A stretch of 45,625 nt of DNA from Sphingomonas sp. (GCA_002707985.1 PAOI01000016.1:1986-47610), one strand, 5' to 3'. Shown: positions 31,861 to 42,250, counted from the stretch's first letter. The notes: generated by a model not told the origin, from the letters alone. Translations and numbers: made by a program.

Positions 31861-32595
31861 ATGGTGCAGGCAATGGCGAAGCAGAAGCACGGCAAGGGTA
31901 CTGAAAGTCGCGACAAGAAAGGCGACGTCCCAGCTCCGAAAATCGACGAGAAGCTATTGGATAAGACTCTGCGCGGCGGGGCAATTGATCCTGTCGAGAT
32001 TCCAGATGACCCAATTCTGGATCGGGCGAAGGCGGCGCTGAGCGAGAAGGTGCAAAAGACTGGTCCGCGATTGACCCTTATGGACACATATCGGGCAATG
32101 GGGCGTGGCCCAGTAAAAAGGAGAAAACCCGAACCCAAAAAGACTGAGATGAATTTTGAGAACGAAGAAGATTTTATAGAGTTTATGCAGGAGATTGCCG
32201 CCAATGTGGGTGGCAGCCCGCTTTACAATGATGCGCTGGTCGAAGAGCTAGGCACATTCCTTAGGTCGCATTTCAACCGCGTTCGTGCTGCCCAAACGCC
32301 TCCTGTGCCGCGACGCAAATACACGCCTCGCAAGGACGAGATTATTCCGTTCTTACGGGAAGTGTGGGGCGAATGGTTGGCGGATGACAAGCTGACCAAG
32401 CAGGTGCTCAAAGACCACGATACACCCGCCTATAACGCGCTGTCGAATTGGCAGCGCAACAATGACCTACCAGATGACATGACCATCAAGACTCTTGCTG
32501 ATCTGAACAACGAGTTTCTTGAATGGGGATATTACAGGCGAGACGAAGTGCATCGGGTCGCCAGCGCCTTGGCGCGCAGAGGCCTGGAGGCATAG
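31861..32595 (+). CDS. SOS-controlled hypothetical protein
   Basis: 244 residues (or 240 from ATG 31873). The first 80 residues are Lys-rich and likely disordered (KQKHGKGTESRDKKGDVPAP). The rest is helical with a basic PRRKYTPRKDEIIPFLREVW segment and WQRNNDLPDDMTIKTLADL. Not recognised. A LexA box lies just upstream, so expression should rise after DNA damage. It heads the cluster that leads to the coupling protein and recombinase, so it could regulate or initiate excision or replication; there is no direct evidence. Confidence 0.66.
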   Translation: MVQAMAKQKHGKGTESRDKKGDVPAPKIDEKLLDKTLRGGAIDPVEIPDDPILDRAKAALSEKVQKTGPRLTLMDTYRAMGRGPVKRRKPEPKKTEMNFENEEDFIEFMQEIAANVGGSPLYNDALVEELGTFLRSHFNRVRAAQTPPVPRRKYTPRKDEIIPFLREVWGEWLADDKLTKQVLKDHDTPAYNALSNWQRNNDLPDDMTIKTLADLNNEFLEWGYYRRDEVHRVASALARRGLEA

Positions 32596-32596
32596 A

Positions 32597-32649
32597 ACGA
32601 TAACCGATAACCGATTGGTATTGACGTTCGCCGCACCATCGTTCATATA
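32597..32649 (+). promoter_or_regulatory. Promoter with upstream direct repeats
   Basis: TTGACG (32621-32626) is 17 bases from CATATA (32644-32649), a good sigma-70-type promoter for the 32742 operon. Immediately upstream, ACGATA-ACCGATA-ACCGATT (32597-32617) is a run of seven-base direct repeats, possibly a regulator site. GATAAC also recurs at 32815. Confidence 0.55.
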
Positions 32650-32741
32650 GGAATCGAGAGATGGCCATCCCTCGTTCCGGCGCTTCAATCGTGGAGTGTC
32701 GTCACGATCCCGCTTCGGCGGGTAGGACAGGAGCATAAGCG

Positions 32742-32924
32742 ATGGCTATGCGCGATGGACGCGCCCTTCGGCGCGGAGAGTTGACCGCTGATCGGCGGGG
32801 TTATCTAGCAGAGAACGATAACGACATTCCGACTTGTCGGAACATCCCTTCATGTGCCCATTGGGCCTGGAAATACTGGCCGCGTTGCGACGCTTGCCCA
32901 TGGCAAAGGGAGGGGCGAAGTTGA
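32742..32924 (+). CDS. Small Cys-rich protein, coupled to the next gene
   Basis: 60 residues, basic at the N-terminus (RDGRALRRGELTADRRG) and Cys/Trp-rich at the end (PTCRNIPSCAHWAWKYW, then PRCDACPW), which could bind a metal. AGGAG lies eight bases before ATG 32742. Its stop TGA overlaps the TTG start of the next gene (TTGA), strong evidence that both are translated. Not recognised. Confidence 0.6.
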   Translation: MAMRDGRALRRGELTADRRGYLAENDNDIPTCRNIPSCAHWAWKYWPRCDACPWQREGRS

Positions 32925-33355
32925 CTGACTGGCTCTCTCCAGAAACGCTGCAAGCGCTCGCCGCGAACGACAATGATCCTGATGGCGTCGTTCGCATCCC
33001 TTCACCAGAGAAGCTGCTCACCAAGGCAGCCATTCAACGCCTCGCTATCGCCTATCGCGCGCTGCTGCCGTGCAGCCGCCGTGGCTTTGCCGATTTGCTC
33101 ACCGACATCGTCTGGGAGTTCGATGGCATCATTCTCGATTGCGACGGGCGGAGCATCGACCAGCTTTCAATCTGTGTCGATACGGTTCTGCGGACCGATG
33201 AAGACCCGAGCAATTCATGGCTTGGCTCTTTCCTGCGATTTGCAGTCCATCATCCGCGACAGGCACCGCAAAGGCGGACGTTGCCACGCCTGCGCCTGCT
33301 CTATCTGGCGCTTGCTATTCGTCATCCAACGGTGGCGGCGCGGGTCATTGCTTAA
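32921..33355 (+). CDS. Hypothetical protein, TTG start
   Basis: 144 residues: LSPETLQALAANDNDPDG, then a helical body with two Cys (LLPCSRRGFADLLTDIVWEF, IILDCDGRSIDQL). The TTG at 32921 has GGGAGGGG five bases upstream and overlaps the previous stop; upstream in-frame ATGs at 32852 and 32900 would overlap the small gene by more. Not recognised. It precedes the membrane protein gene by 83 bases, including a hairpin. Confidence 0.6.
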   Translation: MTDWLSPETLQALAANDNDPDGVVRIPSPEKLLTKAAIQRLAIAYRALLPCSRRGFADLLTDIVWEFDGIILDCDGRSIDQLSICVDTVLRTDEDPSNSWLGSFLRFAVHHPRQAPQRRTLPRLRLLYLALAIRHPTVAARVIA

Positions 33356-33397
33356 ACCCTGAGGCGCGGGTTTCCCCCACGCTTCCACCCAAAATCA

Positions 33398-33433
33398 GGC
33401 TCCTGTCTGGCGACGTTTCGTCAGACAGGAGCC
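33398..33433 (+). promoter_or_regulatory. Long hairpin sequestering the 33439 ribosome site
   Basis: GGCTCCTGTCTG pairs perfectly with CAGACAGGAGCC, with a further ACG/CGT pair above a three-base bulge. The AGGAG at 33427-33431 lies inside the 3' arm, seven bases from ATG 33439. No T-run follows, so it is not a typical terminator. Translation is probably controlled here. Confidence 0.6.
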
Positions 33434-33438
33434 AAGTT

Positions 33439-34212
33439 ATGAGCAACCAACAATATTCGATGGATTATGGGGGCGAAGCCCCACAGCAAAGCGGGGCGGC
33501 CGTGGTCCCGTCGCAGGCGGCAGGCCAACCGTATCAAATCGTCATGCCGCCCCAAAAGAAGCGGATTTCCGCAGGGGCCGGCATGTTCTTCGGCATCTTA
33601 CTGTGCGGTGCGGCACTCTACGGCGCGGAGATGTTCGCACCGCCTGAATATCGCCCTTCTACCCTCACGGGCTCTTATAGCGGTCGTTATGCTGCCGAGA
33701 TCAAGGCGCACGATCTGGAAACGCAAGCCGCGTTTGCCGACTGGGCCGAAGAGGTCAAAGTCAGCGTTGCCCAGCAGCAGGAGCAATACCGCGCAGCGGC
33801 CCAAGGTATCCTGACCAACTATCAGGCGGCCTATGATCGCACCCGCATTTACGCCCAGACCACCGCGCAGCTCCAGCAGGACTATGTGCATCAACGCACC
33901 GATATCGCCCGCCAACAGCAGGGTACTGATATGTTGGTGGTCAATCTCGCGCGGCTCTGGGGCCGCGTGGCGAATGTCATTGAGCCAGGCGGCGGCGATG
34001 ACGCCCTCGATTATGCCGATCAGGTCGGCAGCCAGCTTCAGGGGGAACTGACTTCGGCGGTCCAAAATGGCGTCACCGTCTCGGTCGAAGGCTGGGACAC
34101 AGGCCTCCCGCCACCCGCCCAGGTTCGTGCCGATATCGAAAGCATGGAGCCGATCAGCTTTCCCGATCTGCCGCAGATCAGCCGCGATGCCCAAAGCGAG
34201 GAAGGGGATTAA
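33439..34212 (+). CDS. Single-pass membrane protein linked to the coupling ATPase
   Basis: 257 residues. A flexible Gln/Pro-rich N-terminus (about 1-45) precedes one membrane segment (MFFGILLCGAALYGAEMF). A long helical domain follows (QAAFADWAEEVKVSVAQQQE ...), ending with Pro-rich ISFPDLPQIS. It ends five bases before the coupling protein start, within a GGGG...CCCC hairpin. Because that ATPase lacks its own membrane helices, this protein may act as its detached anchor. Not recognised by family; the role is inferred from position. Confidence 0.72.
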   Translation: MSNQQYSMDYGGEAPQQSGAAVVPSQAAGQPYQIVMPPQKKRISAGAGMFFGILLCGAALYGAEMFAPPEYRPSTLTGSYSGRYAAEIKAHDLETQAAFADWAEEVKVSVAQQQEQYRAAAQGILTNYQAAYDRTRIYAQTTAQLQQDYVHQRTDIARQQQGTDMLVVNLARLWGRVANVIEPGGGDDALDYADQVGSQLQGELTSAVQNGVTVSVEGWDTGLPPPAQVRADIESMEPISFPDLPQISRDAQSEEGD

Positions 34213-34216
34213 CCCC

Positions 34217-35740
34217 ATGCGGCTCGAACAAATGGCCGCGTTTCTCCCGCGTCTGTTTTCCATGACGCGGGAGATGGATCGGGCACAGCGAGAAGAAGAA
34301 GCCCGTCAAAGAGCCGCTTGGCAGCAATATCTGATGTCCATCGCAGCGCCGAGCGGCCAGCTCGGCGATGGGCGGCTTGCCAACCTTGATGATCTGAAAG
34401 CCGTTGGTCTGCTAGAGACCAGCGGCTTGTTTCTGGGCGCGCAACAAGGGCGCATGCTATTTTTTAACGGAGACGGACAACTCCTCACCTATGCCCGCAC
34501 GGGCTCTGGCAAGGGCCGTGATCTCATCCTTCCCAATCTTGCCCATATGCGCGACCGCAGCCTGATCGTCGTGGACGTGAAGGACGGCGAGAATTGCTTT
34601 GCCTCGCGAGAGCACCGCGAGGCTGCGCTTGGTCAACGCTGCATCTACCTCAATCCCTTCGGCCTTTTGGGTCTGCCCAATACCCAGATCAACCCGCTCC
34701 ATGTGCTGGTCGATATCGTCCGCGATGGCGGGGAAATCGACACGCAGGCCGACGAGATGGCACAAATCCTCATTCCACCCAATCCGCGCGAAGGGGAGAA
34801 TAGCTGGGTTCGAAAAGGTGCGATCCGCCTGCTCTCCATGCGGATGGAATATCTGGCCTATCTGGAGCCGCAAAACTGCACGCTCGGCAATCTTTGGCAC
34901 TTCGTGAATGCCTCGGACGCTGATTTCGAGCATGCTTTTCAGATGATGGCCAGTTGCGGCATTGAGGGTATCGCGCGCCGCGCTGCGGCTATGGGAGCCA
35001 CCTATGCAGATGCTCCGAAGCAGTTTGAAGCCTACAAGTCCGATGCAATCGAGGCCTTAAGCGCCTTCGAGGTTGGCAAAACGCTCGACCGCACAACATC
35101 AGCCCATGAGTTCGACTTCGCGCGGCTCAAGCATGAACCCACCACGGTCTATCTGATTGCACCCAGCGAGAAGCTGGGCGTCATCGCGCCATGGATCAGC
35201 CTGATCGTCAATTACGCTATCGAGGCAATTGCCCGCGAGCGGGGCAAGCTTCGCACCTGCTTCATCCTCGATGAGTTTCCGCAACTCCCGCCTGCGCCCG
35301 CCGTGATGAAGGCACTCAGGCTCTATCGCGGCAAGGGCATTCAGCTCTGGTTCTTCGCCCAGGGGCGCTATTCGATGGAGGGGCGCTGGTCGCGTGATGC
35401 AGTCCGCGAGATCGAAGATCAGGCGGCCATATTCAACATGACGGGTGTCGAAGACCCGACGCTTATGCGCGATGTCGAGCGGTGGTCGGGAAATCGCACC
35501 ATTGTCACAAGAGGCCAGAATATCGGTGGCGGCGCTGTTGAGAGCGCTGGCACCAATCGCGGCGAGAGCCGCCGCCCTGTTCTGCAAGCCGAAGACATCC
35601 GTGGAATCGGCTCAGGAAAGCAGATCATCAAGATCGCAGGCCTGCCGCAACTGGTCGTATGCGAACGCCTCCCGTTCTACGAGGTTGATCCTTGGAGCGG
35701 TCAAATCCGCGATGTCAGAACGCTGCATCAGGGAAACTGA
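34217..35740 (+). CDS. VirD4/TraG-type coupling ATPase without membrane segments
   Basis: 507 residues. Walker A is TGSGKGRD (95-102) in the ATPase that binds NTP, and Walker B is CFILDEFPQLP. LIVVDVKDGENC and WFFAQGRYSMEG are typical of TraG/VirD4 proteins. These hexamers deliver the relaxase-DNA complex to a type IV channel. The N-terminal transmembrane helices common in the family are missing: residues 1-50 are polar. AAGGGG precedes ATG 34217, and the Shine-Dalgarno lies in a GGGG-ATTAA-CCCC hairpin. No secretion channel genes are nearby, so it must borrow one. Confidence 0.88.
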   Translation: MRLEQMAAFLPRLFSMTREMDRAQREEEARQRAAWQQYLMSIAAPSGQLGDGRLANLDDLKAVGLLETSGLFLGAQQGRMLFFNGDGQLLTYARTGSGKGRDLILPNLAHMRDRSLIVVDVKDGENCFASREHREAALGQRCIYLNPFGLLGLPNTQINPLHVLVDIVRDGGEIDTQADEMAQILIPPNPREGENSWVRKGAIRLLSMRMEYLAYLEPQNCTLGNLWHFVNASDADFEHAFQMMASCGIEGIARRAAAMGATYADAPKQFEAYKSDAIEALSAFEVGKTLDRTTSAHEFDFARLKHEPTTVYLIAPSEKLGVIAPWISLIVNYAIEAIARERGKLRTCFILDEFPQLPPAPAVMKALRLYRGKGIQLWFFAQGRYSMEGRWSRDAVREIEDQAAIFNMTGVEDPTLMRDVERWSGNRTIVTRGQNIGGGAVESAGTNRGESRRPVLQAEDIRGIGSGKQIIKIAGLPQLVVCERLPFYEVDPWSGQIRDVRTLHQGN

Positions 35741-35845
35741 TGAAACCCCGCACATGGTGATTATGGCAACTTCAGAGCCAGCCCATATTCATGTCAATGC
35801 CTTGCTCTATATCGCTTTTCACTAATATCTAATATTTTCAGAAGT

Positions 35846-35875
35846 TTGCATAATGCGAACTTCGAGTGATAAAAT
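35846..35875 (+). promoter_or_regulatory. Promoter of the recombinase operon
   Basis: TTGCAT (35846-35851) and TAAAAT (35870-35875) with an 18-base spacer. The spacer GCATAATGCGAACTTCGAG resembles the 31825 SOS promoter but has only one GAAC, so LexA control is unlikely unless degenerate. Confidence 0.45.
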
Positions 35876-36015
35876 GGAATTGTGATAGTCAGGATTGCGT
35901 TATTGGACGCGAAAAGGAGAGCGTTTCCCCCAGAAGGGGGTTGAGCCCAGAGTATCTGAAACCTGCGTCTAGGTATGAACAATTGGCCGCTTGCGGGCGG
36001 CGAAAGGGAACGCAG

Positions 36016-36297
36016 GTGTCGCTTCTTACGCCAGAAGAATTCGAGCGCTATCGGCAATGTGTCGCCGATATTGATCTGCCAGATTCCGAGAAGGATGAAC
36101 TGATCGGGATCGTTGCCCAGATCATGGCGCATTTCGTCGATGCCGCATTCGGCGAAACCTCCGAGCAAATTATACTCTCAGCAAGGAAAAATGGCGCTTT
36201 TCCTAGCTCTGCGGAGTGTGGTATGCTTGACGACATTCCTGAAAAACAAAGAGTTGACCTCGGTTACGAGGGCGCGAGCAACATAAGAGAACCCTGA
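36016..36297 (+). CDS. Small protein preceding the serine recombinase
   Basis: About 93 residues from GTG 36016: [20 protein letters not shown], then a helical [14 protein letters not shown] region. GGGA lies about seven bases upstream. The longer frame from 35866 includes sequence with hairpin CCCCC-AGAA-GGGGG and does not look coding. It ends 13 bases before the recombinase. Small genes next to serine integrases are often recombination directionality factors, so that is a reasonable guess. No recognised domain. Confidence 0.58.
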   Translation: MSLLTPEEFERYRQCVADIDLPDSEKDELIGIVAQIMAHFVDAAFGETSEQIILSARKNGAFPSSAECGMLDDIPEKQRVDLGYEGASNIREP

Positions 36298-36310
36298 GAG
36301 GGCAAGCGCC

Positions 36311-38047
<1,737 letters not shown>

Positions 38048-38323
38048 TGGTATCGACCGAACACAGATCGTTCGCGCGCACTTCATACTGGATCGTGCGG
38101 TTGAACCCCAGGCCGGGGCAAGCCGACGGCAATTCGTTGCGATAGACCTTGCGCCCCTTCATGTGGAAATCGATCACCGAGTCGCTGTGCACAACCGTGC
38201 GATCGATCTGGCTGGCGCGGATGCAATTGACCGGCTCGCCATCGGGCGTCGCTTCGGGAATGCGCTGGTCGGCGCCGGTTGCGGCGAGCGTCAGCAGCGT
38301 TGCGGGTATCATGAGCCAGCGTT

Positions 38324-39007
38324 TCACGGGTCAGTCCTCCTGGGCTTGCCGCGCGCCGGGCCTTTGGTGCCGGGAGGCGGCGTCTTTGGCTTGAACGCGC
38401 ATAAATCGGCGACGTTGCATCGCCAGCATTCAGGGGTCCGAGCCTTGCAGACATATCGGCCATGCAGGATTAACCAGTGATGAGCGTGGAGACGAAAGGG
38501 CTGGGGCACGTCCTTTTTCAGCTTTTTCTCCACTGCCAGCGGCGTCTTGCCCGGCGCGAGCCCGGTACGATTGCCGACGCGAAAGATATGTGTGTCGACG
38601 GCAAAGGTTTCGGCGCCGAATGCGACGTTCATCACGACATTCGCGGTCTTGCGCCCGACGCCCGGCAGTTTCTCGAGCGCGTCGCGATCGGCGGGCACCT
38701 GGCTGCCATGATCGGCGATCAGCGCTTCGCTCAGGCCGATGACGTTCTTTGCCTTGCTGTTGAACAGGCCGATCGTCTTGATGTGCTCCTTGAGGCCTTC
38801 CTCACCGAGCGCGACCATCTTCTCGGGCGTATCGACTTGCGCAAACAGCCGCCGGGTCGCCTTGTTCACCCCCGCATCGGTGGCCTGCGCCGAAAGGACG
38901 ACGGCGACGAGCAGCGTAAAGTCGTTGACCGATTCAAGCTCGGTTTCCGGATGCGGGTTGGCCTCCGCCAGCCGCGCGAAAAATTCGACGACGTCCGCTT
39001 TCTTCAC
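38324..39007 (-). CDS. nth: Endonuclease III (DNA glycosylase/AP lyase)
   Basis: 227 residues. The helix-hairpin-helix LPGVGRKTANVV carries the catalytic Lys, VDTHIFRVGNR the catalytic Asp, and CKARTPECWRCNVADLC the four [4Fe-4S] Cys. It removes oxidised pyrimidines in base-excision repair. Full length with a basic tail. Ten bases separate it from dapB upstream, so it is probably in one operon; its stop overlaps the DUF6491 start. Confidence 0.96.
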   Translation of the reverse strand: MKKADVVEFFARLAEANPHPETELESVNDFTLLVAVVLSAQATDAGVNKATRRLFAQVDTPEKMVALGEEGLKEHIKTIGLFNSKAKNVIGLSEALIADHGSQVPADRDALEKLPGVGRKTANVVMNVAFGAETFAVDTHIFRVGNRTGLAPGKTPLAVEKKLKKDVPQPFRLHAHHWLILHGRYVCKARTPECWRCNVADLCAFKPKTPPPGTKGPARGKPRRTDP

Positions 39008-39016
39008 TGCGCGCCC

Positions 39017-39745
39017 TCAGAGCCCCAGTACCGCACCCATGTCGTAGCGGCCGGCGGGCTGGCTAGTGAGCCACAGCGCCGCCTGCACTGCGCCGCGCGC
39101 AAAGATCGCGCGGTCGTCGGCGCGGTGCGACAGCTCGATCCGCTCGCCATTGCCGGCAAAGAACACGCCATGATCGCCGATCACGCTGCCGCCGCGCAGC
39201 GATGCGATGCCGATCGTGCCGCCGGCCCGTGCGCCAGTAAGCCCTGCGCGACCGATCACGCCCGCTTCGGCAAGCGTGCTGCCGATCCCCTCGGCAGCGG
39301 CTTCGCCCAGCAGCAGCGCCGTGCCCGACGGCGCATCCACCTTGTTGCGGTGATGCATTTCGACGATTTCGATGTCCCAGTCGGTGCCCAGCCGCTCCGC
39401 CGCTTCGCGCACCAGCCGCGCGAGCAGGGTGATGCCGAGCGAGGTATTCCCCGTTTGCAGCACGGCGATGTCGCCTGCGGCTTCATCGATCATCGCGTGG
39501 TGCTGTGCCGAAAGCCCGGTGGTGCCGATCACGATCGGCGTGCCTGCGGCGCGCGCGGCGGCAAGATGCGCTTCCAGCGCGGCGGGCGAGGAGAAATCGA
39601 CCAGCACGTCGCATTGCTGCGCCAGTGCCGCGGGATCGTCGCCCAGATCCGCACCGCCGCAGATCATTGCGCCTTCCTCGGGCGCGACATCCTGAATCGC
39701 GCGTCCCATACGGCCGAGGCTGCCATAGATTCCCAGTTTCGTCAT
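39017..39745 (-). CDS. dapB: 4-hydroxy-tetrahydrodipicolinate reductase
   Basis: 242 residues from ATG 39745, where the NAD(P)-binding GIYGSLGRMGRAI begins; a longer frame upstream adds unrelated sequence. VDFSSPAALEAHL, IGTTGLSAQHHAMI, and EMHHRNKVDAPSGTAL (catalytic His and Lys) are the DapB landmarks. It makes tetrahydrodipicolinate for lysine and peptidoglycan. Core gene, followed by nth. Confidence 0.96.
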   Translation of the reverse strand: MTKLGIYGSLGRMGRAIQDVAPEEGAMICGGADLGDDPAALAQQCDVLVDFSSPAALEAHLAAARAAGTPIVIGTTGLSAQHHAMIDEAAGDIAVLQTGNTSLGITLLARLVREAAERLGTDWDIEIVEMHHRNKVDAPSGTALLLGEAAAEGIGSTLAEAGVIGRAGLTGARAGGTIGIASLRGGSVIGDHGVFFAGNGERIELSHRADDRAIFARGAVQAALWLTSQPAGRYDMGAVLGL

Positions 39746-40041
39746 GCGGCGCCACTCCCGTTTACGGCCCGAAGGAGACAAAAGAGACGGTACGTCCCCC
39801 TGCTGTTTCCCAACCCGGCATGGCGAAGGGAATGTGCGGCGCGATGGCCCGAAGCGAGGGTCTGAATCATCGCGAGCCCTGTGACACAAAGGGGCTGTGC
39901 AGGACAGGGGAAATGGCATCTGCGGACCATTGCTGCGGCACGGCCCGCAATCGGCGCAATTGCCGATGAGTTTGCATCGTCGGCTAATGTCCGTAATGAT
40001 TTCGGCCGGAGAATGGATGAAAGGGCGAGGCAGCGGAGATC

Positions 40042-40959
40042 ATGAGCAAATGGGATTATAATTCGGTCATCAACACGCTCACCTATCTCGATGTATCTTC
40101 CGCCAATGCCAAGTTGCGACGCATCGAGAATGAGTTGAACCGACCGGTACGCGATCCCGTGGCCGATCGCGAAGGGCTCGCTTTCATGGCGAACCTTGAG
40201 CTGGAAAAGATTTTCGACAAGTTTCTCATGCGCGATCGTGACATGGTGCGCGACGGTTCGGCGCGCGAATATCTCGAAACCGAGCTGCTCACGCTCGAAG
40301 TGATCGATCACGACCCGGAGGATTTCGACCGGCCCAACTATGCGAGCAAGGTCGATCATTTGCGCCGCGATCTGGTGTATCGGCGCAACAAGCTGGTGGA
40401 GAAATTCGGTCCGGAGGGCGAGCGCCATATCCAGGACCTGATCCAGCTTCCCTATCTGATCAACAAGATCCGGGAGGGATATGTCTATGAGGCCGCCTAT
40501 CAGGCGCAAAAGGGCAGCTGGCTGCTGGGCCGGGCGGGTGTTGCGCTCTATGCCATCGGCCTGGCCATGACGTTCTTCGCCGGGCTGATGCCGACCATCT
40601 GGGATGGGCCGTTGCTCAACGTGATGGATGGGAATGCGAGTTACTTCCTCGCGCCGGTGCTGATGGTGGCGGGCATCGGAGTCGTCGGCGCGACGGCGGT
40701 TTTGCGCTTTCTGTCGCATGCGCGGATCAAGGCAGCGGTTGCGGCGGCGAAGAAGCGGGCTGGTTTTGCAGGCGACGTCGCTTTGCTGCGCGGCAAGGCG
40801 GCGAAGGACCGGGCCTATTACAACAGCTCGCCGTTCGGCGCGAACACCGCCGATCGGCACCGGGTGCCGGCCGAAACCCAGTCGGAACGGCTCGAAGCGA
40901 TCACGCTGCTCGAAGGGCAGCTTGCCGGCGCCACGCGCTGGCTGGAGGCTAGGTCGTGA
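40042..40959 (+). CDS. Hypothetical protein with two membrane segments
   Basis: 305 residues. The soluble N-terminal half is charged and helical (NAKLRRIENELNRPV, FDKFLMRDRDMVRDG). Two hydrophobic segments follow (AGVALYAIGLAMTFFAGLM and FLAPVLMVAGIGVVGATAV), then a basic tail. Not recognised. The stop codon TGA lies inside the first bases of the inverted repeat at 40952, so the present C-terminus may have been set by that insertion. Confidence 0.72.
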   Translation: MSKWDYNSVINTLTYLDVSSANAKLRRIENELNRPVRDPVADREGLAFMANLELEKIFDKFLMRDRDMVRDGSAREYLETELLTLEVIDHDPEDFDRPNYASKVDHLRRDLVYRRNKLVEKFGPEGERHIQDLIQLPYLINKIREGYVYEAAYQAQKGSWLLGRAGVALYAIGLAMTFFAGLMPTIWDGPLLNVMDGNASYFLAPVLMVAGIGVVGATAVLRFLSHARIKAAVAAAKKRAGFAGDVALLRGKAAKDRAYYNSSPFGANTADRHRVPAETQSERLEAITLLEGQLAGATRWLEARS

Positions 40960-41215
40960 ACCCATAAACGGCGCCGCCGAGGCGCCGGAATGGCGAACAT
41001 ATCGGGCTAAAGTGGCCGCCGGGAGGGCTGGGCGCCCTTCCAAGGCCGCTTTGGGCCGAGATGAAAGCCATTCCGGCGTCCCGAAGGGATTTGACCAAAA
41101 TGGCCCCGCGCCGCGTCGGCAGACCTTGAAATATCGCCATATTCCTGCGGCCTGCCTCCTTGCGCCGAGCCATTTTGCCTCAAACCTCGACGGTGCCGTT
41201 TATGGGTTCGCGACC
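40952..41215. mobile_element. MITE-like element with 20+ base inverted ends
   Basis: The left end GGTCGTGAACCCATAAACGG and right end CCGTTTATGGGTTCGCGACC are inverted copies with one mismatch, bounding 264 bases without a gene. No transposase frame is present, so it would need a transposase from elsewhere. It fills the 40960-41289 gene gap with the repeat below. Confidence 0.65.
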
Positions 41216-41221
41216 TAATTA

Positions 41222-41274
41222 GGTGGTGAACCCATAAACGGCGTCTCGACGGCGCAGTTTACGGGTTCACGACC
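41222..41274. repeat. Second, collapsed copy of the same inverted ends
   Basis: GGTGGTGAACCCATAAACGG and AGTTTACGGGTTCACGACC flank only 13 bases, so the terminal repeats face each other as a 53-base near-palindrome. Probably a deletion product of the neighbouring MITE-like element or a related REP. Confidence 0.6.
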
Positions 41275-41289
41275 AAGGCCTCTGGCCGG

Positions 41290-42126
41290 TCAGTCGAACG
41301 ACCGACCCCAGCCGTTATGCTCGCGATAGGCGATCAGCGTGGCGAGGAAGGCGACCTTGTCTACATATTCGTCGCGGGTCATCGATTCGCCGTCATAATT
41401 CCATGCGTCCATTTCGCCCTGCGCCTGCCGCTTGGCGCGCATGGTGTCCAGGCTGCGCTTGATCACCGGTTTCAGGTCGATGTCGCTGCGCCGCCGGAAA
41501 TATTCCAGATAGCAGGGATTTTGAAAGTCGCGTCCGACATCGAGCTGCGCGTAATTGTCGCCTTTGCTCAGAGATTGATGGTCCTTTTCGCCGCGCAGAC
41601 AGTTGGGCGGCCCCCCAAGCTGGCTCGGGCCATAGCGCCGCATCATCTCGGGGATGCGGGCATCGGCATCTTCCTGCCTTTCGACGACTTCGTCGAAAAA
41701 GGCGGTAGCTTCCTTGTCGCGACCCATATGATAGAGGATGTTGGCCAGACCGAGCAGTTCCCCCGCCTTGTTCTCGCTGAGGCCGGCCCCCAGGATCTCG
41801 CGCTTGCCCTCTTCGAAGACGGTGTCGAGCTGTCGACGATAATCCTCGTCGGTGTCGATGAACCGGAGCGCCCAGACCCATTGTTGGTTGAGCTTCTTCG
41901 AATAGGGCGCGCCGGTTGGGCCATAAGCCTCGTCGAACGCCTTGCGCGCGCATGCCGCGTCCATCTGCCGCACGCATTCCTCGCCAGGCACCGGATCGTA
42001 GCGATAGGCGGTCCAGTCGGCATAGGCGGGGACGAAGTGGAACGCGGCATATGCGACCGCGCCGATCGCCAGCAGGTCGATCAGCCCCAGATTGCTGCCG
42101 GTCTTTTTCTTCTTTTTCGCTGCCAC
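41290..42126 (-). CDS. Membrane-anchored hypothetical protein
   Basis: 278 residues from GTG 42126, which has GAGGGGG four bases upstream; the longer frame to 42180 has no ribosome site. A basic start (AAKKKKKTGS) precedes one membrane segment (LGLIDLLAIGAVAYAAFHFV). The rest is helical and periplasmic-looking, with a tetratricopeptide-like stretch (AGELLGLANILYHMGRDKEA). Four or more Cys may form disulfides (ECVRQMDAACARKAF, PPNCLRG, NPCYLEYF). Unknown function. Confidence 0.68.
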   Translation of the reverse strand: MAAKKKKKTGSNLGLIDLLAIGAVAYAAFHFVPAYADWTAYRYDPVPGEECVRQMDAACARKAFDEAYGPTGAPYSKKLNQQWVWALRFIDTDEDYRRQLDTVFEEGKREILGAGLSENKAGELLGLANILYHMGRDKEATAFFDEVVERQEDADARIPEMMRRYGPSQLGGPPNCLRGEKDHQSLSKGDNYAQLDVGRDFQNPCYLEYFRRRSDIDLKPVIKRSLDTMRAKRQAQGEMDAWNYDGESMTRDEYVDKVAFLATLIAYREHNGWGRSFD

Positions 42127-42250
42127 GAGCACCCCCTCTACCTTTTCCCCGATCTTGGCGGCGTTCGCGCGGCGCTGCAAGTTTCGGCGCGCAACGGCCG
42201 GGGCCGCTGAACGGCTTGGGCGATGTTCGCGCCTGCGTTAGGGATAGGGA

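Noticed and set aside
33398..33433. Rho-independent terminator
   Set aside because: No T-run follows on either side, and the stem contains the Shine-Dalgarno site of the next gene.
35841..35870. LexA box in the recombinase promoter
   Set aside because: Only one GAAC half-site; the other half reads TTGC.
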